Below, piece after piece: positions 23,452-33,100 of a DNA stretch of 64,000 bases. Source of the stretch: Saprolegnia diclina VS20 (lineage: Eukaryota > Oomycota > Saprolegniomycetes > Saprolegniales > Saprolegniaceae). The notes beneath the pieces were generated by a model that made no database searches, had not been told where the DNA came from, and saw only the letters and a program-made list of their open reading frames with translations. Made by a program: the position numbers and the translations under genes. Positions within the stretch are counted from its first letter, which is position 1, and the number at the start of each line of letters is the position of its first letter. The stretch is taken from NCBI RefSeq assembly GCF_000281045.1, contig NW_008246068.1:508559-572558 (forward strand). The letters are read 5' to 3'.

Positions 23452-24136
23452 CGACGACCAATGCTTAATTATCGACACCCTGCTCTATTTACCACCTGCA
23501 CCACCATCATACGTCCTGCACAATCGAGCCTGTCTGTCGCCTTGCGTATTCAGCGACGTCCCACGGCTCTATGGCGGCAAGTCGCTCCGACATCAGACAG
23601 TGCGTCGGAATGGCAAGCCCATTGATGATCCCGTAACCGGACAGTATGTGTCGAGCCTCTGCTGCGTTGCTCTGCACCGTACGTTGATCGCCTGCTGCCA
23701 TCGCCATCCTCTTTGCACGGGTGGCAGGCCTGGCCACTGGCCACTGGGACTGGGTGCAAGCCCAAGGGCGGCGGTGTTAGCTGGTGACGTGGCACTCGGT
23801 CGCGGACGAACGTGGCGGCCGCACGCGCTATGTGGCGGAAGCAAACCGAACGGCTAGGATCAAAGAACGATCTTTTGGCGGCGGCGTCGCTCGGACGCGT
23901 GGCAGTCCGCATGCTGTGACCAACAGCCCCGTCCTTTTTTCAAGATCGTCTGGGAGGTTCGGTTAGGTGCGCCGTTTAGTCACGCACTTAACCGGTCACT
24001 GGAATCTTTTGCAGCGCATACATTGCTTCAGTCAAGTTAAAGTCGGTGAAATTAATGAAACCATAACGGTTATCGAATCCGGATACCGGTTCCCAGTCAT
24101 TTCCCGGCCCCAGATACGAGTATTATCGGTTTTGCG
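23452..24136. other. Intergenic, no recognised content
   Basis: About 690 bp between zinc-finger gene B and the amidotransferase. Some GC-rich ORFs overlap here but none carries a motif. The final ~200 bp is more AT-rich and probably contains the amidotransferase promoter. Confidence 0.55.
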
Positions 24137-26310
24137 ATGTTGCACGCCAGTCGCCGCCTCCTCCGCGCCCCTGCGCTCGCCCGGACGTTATTTGCGCCGA
24201 TGGCCGCGCGTGCTCTGCCGACGGCTGCGGCTGACGAGCATGGCTGGGCCAAGTACGGCCTCGGCGCCGTGCTCCTCATGGCCGGCGCGGGCTTGAGCCA
24301 AGCCGACAACTGCGGCATCGTCGGCGTCGTGAGCAAGCACCAGGAAGCCAACAGCTTCTTGCTCGAAGGCCTCACGATCCTGCAAAACCGCGGGTACGAC
24401 TCGGCGGGCATGGCCACGACCAAGCACGACGGCGCGGCGCCGATTGAAGTGACCAAGTTTGCGTCAGTGCAGGGCACGGCCGACTCGATCAACCTCTTGC
24501 GCCAGACCAAGGACAAGCACGAAGGCAACACCGTTGGCATTGCGCACACGCGCTGGGCGACGCACGGTACATGACAATGCTGTCAAAAATGGTGATCTCA
24601 TCATGCGCATGCGTAGGTGGCAAGACGGACGAAAACTCGCACCCGCACATGGACATGAACAAGCGCGTCGCGGTCGTGCACAACGGCACGATCACCAACT
24701 ACAACGAGATCAAGAACGAGCTCATTGCGGAAGGCGTCACGTTCACGTCGCAGACGGATACGGAGGTCATTGCGCAGCTCATCGGGCACCTCATGGGTGA
24801 GGGCGCCGACTCGCTCACGGCGACGCGCCTCGCCCTCGAGCGCCTCGAAGGCACGTGGGGCCTCTGCATCATGGCGCGTGACGAGCCCGGCAAGGTCATT
24901 GTCGCGCGCAACGGGTCGCCCTTGTGCATCGGGTACGACATCATCCTTCCTCCTCGTGCGCATGGCCTTATCTCGTCTCTCTGTTCTAGCTACGGCTCCA
25001 ACTCGATGTACATTGCGTCCGAGACGACGGCCTTCTCGCGCCACACGAAGCGGTTTCTGTCGCTCCAGGACGGCGAGGTCGCGGTCGTCAAGTGCGACTC
25101 GGCCGAGCTCAACCCGCAGGACGACAACAACGAAGGCACGCTCCAGCGCTTTCCCACGTCGCGCCTCGGCACGGCCCCGGACGTCAAGGTCCGTCTCTCG
25201 CCCGCGCCGTTCCCGCACTGGACGATCCGCGAAATCATCGAGCAGCCCAAGGCGGTCGCGTCGGCGCTTGGCTACGGCGGTCGCGTCTCGGACGACCACG
25301 TCTACCTCGGCGGCCTCGAAGCCGAGAAGGACAAGATGCTCAAGATCAAGCATCTCCTGATCTCGGCGTGCGGCACGTCGCTGAACGCGGCGAAGTACGG
25401 CGCCAAGCTCATGCGCACACTCGGTTCGTTCGACACGGTGTCGACCGAGGACGCGGCCGAGACGACCAACGAACGCCTTCCTCGCCACGAAGGCGGCATC
25501 CTCGTCGTGTCGCAGTCGGGCGAGACCAAGGACGTCCACCGCGTCTTGCAGCTCCAGCATGCGCAGGACCTCCCCATGTTCTCGGTGGTCAACGCTGTCG
25601 GGTCGCTCATTGCGCGGACGACGCGCTGCGGCGTGTACCTCAACGCCGGTCGCGAGAACGCCGTCGCGAGCACGAAGGCGTTCGTGACGCAGGTCACGGT
25701 CCTCGGTCTCATTGCCGCGTGGTTTGCGCAGAACCGGGTCGAGGTCAACCGCACCAAGCTCGACGAGCTCATCCAGTCGCTCCACCGCCTCCCGATCACG
25801 ATCGGCATGGCGCTCCGGACGCGTGCGATTTGCGCCGACATTGCCGACAAGCTCATGCCGTCCGAGCACCTCTTCGTGCTCGGGAAGGGCTACGCCGAGC
25901 CGATCGCGTACGAAGGCGCGCTCAAGATCAAGGAGATCACGTATCTGCATGCCGAGGGCTACTCGGGCGGCGCGCTCAAGCACGGGCCGTTCGCGCTCAT
26001 CGAAGGCAAGGAAGGCCAGTTTGGCCCGACGCCCATCATCCTCATCGTGCTCGACGACGAGCACGGGCAGCTCATGAAGACGGCGGCCGAGGAGGTGCGG
26101 GCGCGTGGTGCGTACACGATCATCATCACCGACAACCCGGCCATGTGCGACGGCCTCGCCGACGCCGTGATCCCAATCCCGAACAACGGCCCGATGACCG
26201 CGCTCCTGGCGAGCGTGCCGCTGCAGCTCATTGCGTACGAGCTCGCGGTCAAGCGCGGGATCAACCCCGACGTCCCGCGCAACCTCGCCAAGGCCGTCAC
26301 GGTCGACTAA
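24137..26310 (+). CDS. GFAT: Glutamine:fructose-6-phosphate amidotransferase with N-terminal extension
   Basis: Exons 24137-24566, 24617-24932 and 24990-26310; 688 aa. Introns are 50 and 57 nt; the second is in frame without a stop and would be missed by simple ORF calling. It makes glucosamine-6-phosphate from fructose-6-phosphate and glutamine, the first step to chitin and UDP-GlcNAc. The glutaminase domain has 'NCGIVGVV', 'NRGYDSAG', 'HTRWATHG', 'HNGTITNY'. Two SIS domains follow ('ISACGTS', 'VSQSGETKD', 'VLGKGYAEPIAYEGALKIKE') and the typical end 'NLAKAVTVD'. Unusually the nucleophile Cys is residue 59, behind an Arg-rich presequence and a hydrophobic stretch ('LGAVLLMAGAGL'). This suggests organelle targeting with processing to expose the Cys. 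Confidence 0.95.
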
Positions 26311-26448
26311 ACCGTCGCATATTGTAGTAAGAATATGACGTTGTGTGCATCCCACTCCTCGAAGCGTCGTGCATGTAGCCGGATAAAAAGGCTGTACGAG
26401 GTTAGGTTTCTCTTTTGGTTACCAGAGTTGTACAAGTGACAAGGGTTA

Positions 26449-28464
26449 TTACTCGTGGAGGGACTTGGTCGACTTGGCCTTGGCGCTGCGCTGCGAGTCG
26501 ACGAGGACACGGACGACCTCGGCGACGTTCTCGGGCGACGGCGTCGGGTACGACCAAAAGCCACCGGCGACGCGCTTGGGCGGCTCAACCCCCGGTTGCG
26601 ACGTGTCGGCAAGCCGCCGGAAGAGGTATGCTCGAAACGAGAGACACTACGTGGTAGGCTTCCTCCTGGGACGAGCAGTAGCGTCACGTACATCATCGCG
26701 CTCTTTGGTCATCTTGGTGAGCGCTGTGCGCAACGCAGTGGCCTACAGCATAGCCGTCTACCGTAGGTCCGACAGCGTCGAACGTACGCTGCGCAGGTGG
26801 CTCTCAGCGTCGGTCTGCGCCCGTTTCTACGGCCATTCATAGAGGAATGTCGACCAGGAGACAGCGTACGAGCTCGATGGCGGCTAGCTTTTGGTGGGCG
26901 TCGGCGGTTTGGTGGAGCTGCGTGAGCTTGGCCTCGAGCTACCTTGCGAGTCCACGACGCTGTTGCGTCACGACGGTCCTACCTCTTTGACGCAACCTTC
27001 GACGCGGGTCCGTGCGCTCTCTTCGAGCTCGAGGCTTGCTTGCACCTTTTGGTGCTGTCGCTCCGACTCGGCGAGGAGGTCGGTGAGTTGCTGGAGCGCA
27101 AACTTCGACTGCGCACCTTCCCGCTACGTATATATATATATATATAAACGACGGGGCGGGACGCCGACGACGCAAACCTTGAGCTGGTTGTGCAGCTCGG
27201 TGACCGTAATGTCGAGGTCCTACGCCACTTCGATTCCCTTCAAACTTGGTGGTGTCTCGTACACGAAGCTTTTGCTGCATGGCGGCGGCTTCCACACGGC
27301 CCTGGTCGAGTGTTCGCTCCCGCGCTTGCAACTACAGTCGCGATCGTAGCGGGAAAGACTGGGAAGACTCTACCTTGCCAATCGTATGCCGCAGCGTCGC
27401 CTGCGTCTTGGCGAGCTCCAAGCTCAGCTCTGCCTCGCGCGGTCGGCGGCAGAACCGACACACGTGTCCATTGGCGCTGTCGCCGATCGGTGCGTTGTCG
27501 TCGCCCTCGAGCTGGTCGGGTGCTGGCGTCAAGCGACTGCCGGTGGACGCGCGACGGCTGCCGGTGGTCGCATTTGGGCGCTCGACCGGCGCTTGGTCGC
27601 TTGCATCGGTGGCGCTTGTCTCTCGGCGGGCGTACTGGATAAAGTGGGCGCCCAGCAGCACGGGCGACGTGATGCGCTTGGCAGTCGACGCAACTGAAAA
27701 CACAAATTCGAGGCGCATGGCTTCGACTTGAACTGTTTGTTGCAGGTGTGAAAACACCTGCATCGTCACCGCCTGGAGCGTCGACTCGATCTACAAGCTG
27801 CCACGTCATCCCTTTATACAATACGAAAAGGACAGACCTCGGGTGTCGTCGCTTGGGTCAGTACGGTGCTATTGTCCAGCGACGACGCGTAGGGGGCCGC
27901 CGTAATCGAGATGCCACCCGCGATTTTTGCTCGGCGGGTCTCGCCCTCGGCGTGTAGCTCGGCGAAATAGCGAAGCCCGTCGTGGGGCACGGTGTACGCC
28001 TGGAGGCAGTACGCGCCGTCGTTAAATTGGCGCGGGCCGGGCAACCGCGCCACCGGGGCAAACATGTCGGCCTCCCGCGCGCACAGCGACCGAACGTACG
28101 TGTCCAGCTGCGTCTCGTCCAAGAGGCGCAAGGTGTCCTCGCAGACGACGGCGACGTGGACGTCGCCCGACGCGTCGGCCAGTTCCTGCGTCAACAATGG
28201 TTTAGCTGCAGATATATCGCGAGACGACACCTGGAGTTTGAGCTCAAACAAGAGCAAATTTGTGTTTTGAATCGGCTTCTTTCGCTGGATCAACGACGAC
28301 TTGTGCGAGCAAAAGAGCCATTCGACGAGGACGCCTTCGTCGTCCAACAGCGCCGTGTCGGGGATCGTCACCCCGCGCGCACCGTGCAACTGCGATAGCA
28401 CAAAGTGTGTCGCGGCCCGGCGGCCGTCCGCCGAGTGCACATCCACGAGGCTGTGGGTCACCAT
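26449..28464 (-). CDS. Unknown protein: globular N-terminal half plus coiled coil
   Basis: Ten exons: 28464-28231, 28185-27838, 27790-27374, 27331-27263, 27219-27178, 27123-26983, 26938-26870, 26826-26788, 26742-26692, 26646-26449. Product 535 aa; all nine introns are phase 0 and 42-54 nt. The first ~200 residues look like beta-rich domains ('VTIPDTALLDDEGVLVEWLF', 'VHVAVVCEDTLRLLD'). A middle part contains 'EAMRLEFVFSV', then a CxxC ('VCRFCRRP'). Exons 3-9 form a long heptad coiled coil ('LQQLTDLLAESERQHQ'). The C-terminus has 'YLFRRLADTSQPG' and 'GGFWSYP'. The arrangement recalls structural or ciliary coiled-coil proteins, but I do not recognise the family and assign no function. Confidence 0.7.
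27129..27146. repeat. (TA)9 microsatellite in an intron
   Basis: Nine TA units lie just upstream (in transcript sense) of the acceptor of the intron 27177-27124 in the minus-strand coiled-coil gene. Length variation here could change distance to the branch site. Confidence 0.9.
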
Positions 28465-28722
28465 GCGTGGTGACGCGCACGGTTATAGACGTGCAAAGAT
28501 AGACTACACCACATGTCGTATGCCGGTCGAGGTGACCGCCGACACCGCGTCTGGGCTCACTCCAGTCGTCGGGACGCTACTACAGTGCGACCGTTGACGA
28601 CTGCTAGTTTGGTGCTCGACTGATGCTAGGAAGAAATCGCTGTTCCATTTCTACCTAACTGCGAGCCCTTGGCCATTTCCCAGAGTCTGCAACGCTCATG
28701 ACAATAACCATAGCCGTGTGTA

Positions 28723-30151
28723 TTATCGGGGCTTGACGTCGAACGCAACGACCACGTGGCTTCGATCGTCGAGGCCCGCGTCCATCAGGAGCGCCTTGTC
28801 CTCGAGGGCTTTCCCGTGAAAATACACAAGGAGCATGTCGGGCTGAACGTCCTGCCCGCGCAAGTCGAGGTGCTTGGTTTCAAGCGTCGGTCGCGCCGAG
28901 AGCTTCTTGGCGATCGCGACCTTGAGGTCCCGCACGGACCGCGCGACGCTCATGCGAAACGTGAGCGAGAGGCCGTTGGGAAAGTGGCACGTGATGGGCG
29001 CGCGGTGGTCGTCGTCGGGCAGCGCGAGCGCCGACGGCTACAGTGATATGTGTTGAAATCGCTCCACGTTCTATGTGCCTACCGTCGCCTCGGCGGGCTC
29101 GGCGGACCCGCGGCGAAAGTAGTCTGGCGTCGCCACGCGGAGCGGAAATTGATTACTGCCGTCGCTTGTGTCGAGCACGGCGTGCAAGTGCGCCTTGATC
29201 ATGCTCATCTTGTACGCCGCGTCCGGCTGCTTCTTGACCCACTCGAACGGATCAAAGCTGGGCTCGCGCGGCCCGGGAGCCTTGGGTCCCCCACTGCGGT
29301 CGCCCGAAACCACGGGCGTCGCCAGGATCGTTTTGGCAGCGCGCGTTTGCTACCAAGCGCATCCTAACAAATCCATCCAGCGGACGCATGTACCCGCTGC
29401 AGACGCTCGCGATAGATCTCGTCGGTCGGCACGCGGTCCGGGTTGGGCATCCACTGCGGCTCACGATGCAACGACGAGTGGAAGCCGACAATCATGCGCG
29501 ACGGCTCGACGTCCAGTGGCTTGGACAACGGGCGCGGGTCGTACGTGGCGGCGCTCACGTGCTCGGGCGTTGCACTCGATGCATTCGACGGGCGCTCGGC
29601 GTGCGGAAATGAAAACCCAATCGCTGGCAGCGAGCCCACCGACGGCTCGTGGATGATCATTTCTCGGACGCCGTGTCGGCGCCGGGGCGGCAACGGCGAG
29701 ATCACCGGCGTCGTTGCAGGTGTCGTTGCCGACGGTGGTCCCTTGCGACGAACCGGACTCGCCTTTGCGAGGCTGGGGTAGACACACGTACGCTCGCTCT
29801 CACGGCCGAGGCGGTACGTCTCTTTCGAGACCATGTGGTCGGGTGTGAAGTGAACCTCCCGCGCAGGGCCCGAGCGCAGCAATGGTACGTGCGGCGCAGC
29901 CAGGCGTGGTTTCGGGTCGTACGCGCCTGGCCCGGGCCCGACAAACTAGGCGATTTTAGATACCTCGGTGCGAGACGAAGAAGGTATCGTACCTGAGACG
30001 ACGTTTGCACCGCGTTCCGGACGTAGTCGTCGGGCAGATGCAAGGACGTAGCGACGTCGGCCTCGGTGACGCTCCACTCGAGCCGAGCTTCGATGCGCAT
30101 GAGCGCTCGAAACACGTCTTGCGACAGGATATGGCGCCGGTCCACGTCCAT
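28723..30151 (-). CDS. STPGR-motif protein with C-terminal ubiquitin-like domain
   Basis: Four exons: 30151-29993, 29945-29394, 29349-29083, 29037-28723; 430 aa. After a short helical N-terminus the second exon begins 'FVGPGPGAYDPKP', a clear sperm-tail PG-rich (SHIPPO/STPGR) motif. A second weaker copy is 'SAATYDPRPLSKP'. These repeats occur in proteins on ciliary/flagellar microtubules. The last ~90 residues, from 'ITCHFPNGLSLTF' through 'LRGQDVQPDMLLVYFHGKAL' to 'HVVVAFDV', have a ubiquitin-like beta-grasp pattern without a C-terminal GG. A role in zoospore flagella is inferred from the repeats. The start codon lies 44 bp from the start of the divergent giant gene. Confidence 0.72.
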
Positions 30152-30195
30152 CGCGCTCGATGAGGTCGTATATGGTTGTAAATTTAGGTTGGCGC

Positions 30196-33100
30196 ATGGA
30201 AACGGCAGACGCCCGGCGGTATGACGTCCCCGGCGAACTCGCGGCCGAGTTTACGCCCAACGAAGCGGACGAGGTGCGTCTTGTGGACTCAAGTGCAACG
30301 GTTTGCGACGTAACCTGTAGCTCTCGGCGCTCTTCGAGTCGGCGGACGCCGATGGCAGCGGCGCGATCGATGAAGCCGAGTTCAAAAAGCTCCTGGTGCG
30401 CATGGACATTCAGGTTCCGGACGAAGAAGCCGACAAGCTGGTGATGGCCGCGGACACGAGTGGCAACGGCCTCGTCGAGTGGAATGAATTTGTGCTCGTA
30501 CGTTGCATTTGCCAAGGCAAGCACGACGACGATCGTGGCGGTAGATGGTGCTGCAAGCACGGCGCGGCGACGGGCGGTTCGCCAAGCTCAAGAGTTTAGC
30601 CGACGCGCTCCAGATGACGCCCATCAACCTTCTCCAAGCCGAAGCCGGTACGACCATATTCTCCTTCGTGTCTCGAAGTTGGATTCGGCGTAGACAAATT
30701 TCAAATGACAGTCACCTACCAGCTCTTGGAAGAGCGGAAGGCCACCAAGTACAACCCCAAGACGTACCTCGTGTCGGTCAGTATCGCCGCGCCGCACGAT
30801 GGCGGGTCGCTCGAAGTCTACGAGACGATTGGGTTTTCGACGCGCGAAGCCAAATTCAAGGCAGCCGAGCTCGCTCTAGTCAAGATGCGCAAGATGAAGC
30901 CTGGGTACGAGTTCCCCCTCGGCACGATTCCCGACAAATGGGATGCGTGGGCCTTTGCCAACCTCGCGCGCCGCGTCAAGCCGACGACAGTAGCTCCGTC
31001 ATTGCGTCCATATTATTCGTAACGAGAGATTCTGTCGCTAGGTATTGACGACGTTGGTGCAGAAAGGGTTTGCACCGGCGACCAATTTGGCCTTTATGAA
31101 GCGGCTTTCGGTGCGGCTCTCGTCCCGGCGACTGGCCAAAATGTCACCGATGGTGCTCACGTCCACCGGCGGCCTTCCGTCGGCTTGGCGTCGGTGGATC
31201 GACGACCAGCTCGCACGCGGCATGGACGGCCGTCTCGTGCTCTCCGAGCTCCAAGCGTATGGCTTTGACGAGGCGCGGGATCTGCACACGACGCAGATGC
31301 TGCAGCGGCGCCCGCTGGCCGACGTCAGCTACGACTTTTGGTCGTGTCTCCACGGGGGGGACCTTTGCGAGGTACCGACAACCCGTCCATTCTAGTGGGT
31401 ATCGACACGCAGTGTAGGTGCAACTGTTTGTTGCGGCCGGTCATGACGTGAACCAAGATCGTCTCGACCGCCGGTGCCAAATCGCCTTCACACCGCTGCA
31501 ATTCGCTGCCAAGCACGGTTACGACGACATTGCGCGCTTCTTGCTCCAACACGTACTTGTCTATAGTACTCTCTAGTATGTGTACACGTTGTCGGATGTA
31601 ATAGGGCGCGCAGGTGAATGCGGCCAACAGCTTTCGCCGGACGCCGTTGATGTTTGCTGCGCGCCACGGTCACCCCAAAGTACATCCATAGCGTTCATCG
31701 TACAGGGAATGACCGATCCACGTATTCTAGATGGTGCAGCTGCTCCTTGACGCCGGCGCCTCGATCGTCGCCAAAGACAACCTTGAAAACACGCCATTAC
31801 ACCTCGCAGCGGTCGCAGGCTGCGCACAGGTACACCTTTTGCAATAGTCCAACACACCAATCGTGCTCTATCTGATTCTAGTCGACACGCGCCATTTTGA
31901 CAGCCGAAGCCGCGTACATGCGGGCGTGCATCGTCAACACCAACGCTTCTCTGTGCTTTCTGGACGAAGGCCACGCGTTCCGGCGGGAACTCGCGGCACT
32001 CTACGACGTGATGATGGAGAAGAAGCTGCCGCGGAACGTCCACCGGCGCTTTGAGCAGGCGTGGATCCCAGACGCGGTGGATTGCGCGTACGAGGTAGCG
32101 CCGTCCCCTCACAGCGTCGCCGCAGCTCGTAATTGGTGTTGGTATAGCGCTTGTTCCACGCCAAAAAGCTCCCCGTTCTCAAGCCGTCGCGTGCTGTGAT
32201 CGACCGCGTCTTGCAGCGGTACCGGTACCTTCAAGACCAGTGCCCGGATGCCCTTGACGAGGTCGAGCGCCAGCGGGTCGAGGACGCCCGCGCCCACGGC
32301 GTGCACAACGCAACCCACCTTCAGGTACCCACCTCGTCGTCTCCACGGTGGGATTAAGACAAACGGCAGATCTACTTGGAGGCCATGTTCAAGGAGGCGT
32401 ATAAGAATGCACCCAACCGCCAAGGCCGGACTGCGCTGCACTTGGCGTGCGACGAGAACCTTGTGTGCAGCCACGAGGTACTTGTCCAAAAAGCGATTTT
32501 GAAATACAGTTGGCAATAGGCCGTGCTGCGGGTTCTGCTGAACACGTTTGGGTGCGACCCCAGCATTCGCGACCACCTTGGGATCGCACCGCTCGACGTT
32601 TTGATACACCGCAAAGGGCGACCGGGGAGCCCCCCCGAAGACAAAATATTCGAATCCAAAGTTCGAAGCGACCGCGCGGCGCGCCTGCAACACAACCAGA
32701 CGCGGCGTCGGAACGAGCGCGACACGCACCGCCGGGGCTTTTTCGAGTCGCAGCTGCTTCAGCTGCTACCGATGCACCCGGTACGATCAAGATGACTACC
32801 TTCCAGTGTGAAAATGCGATAGGAAACCAACGAGATTGATCTGAGCGCGGCCAAAGAGCGCAGTCGTGTGACGCGTGAACTCGCCGGGTGGCGGGTGCGT
32901 ATCGTGAAAGCGTCGCTAGTCGTAACGACGTTCTATGTAGGAATACTTGGACCTTTCGAGCAACAACTCGTTCTACGAGCATCCCGAGTCAGGGCACCTC
33001 ACCCTCGAGATGCCCGACGCGATCAAACAGTCGATCGCGAAAACCCTGCAGTGGTACACCCGCCGCTCCAACGGACGTATTTTGGAAAAACGAGGTTGCT

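Noticed and set aside
24601-26355. 584-codon minus-strand ORF opposite GFAT
   Set aside because: Shadow of the amidotransferase; Arg/Asp/Leu-biased composition with no motif.
26400-30200. Pseudogenes suggested by many stop-interrupted short ORFs
   Set aside because: The breaks coincide with 40-55-nt GT...AG introns and the joined frames give whole-codon products, so the genes look intact.
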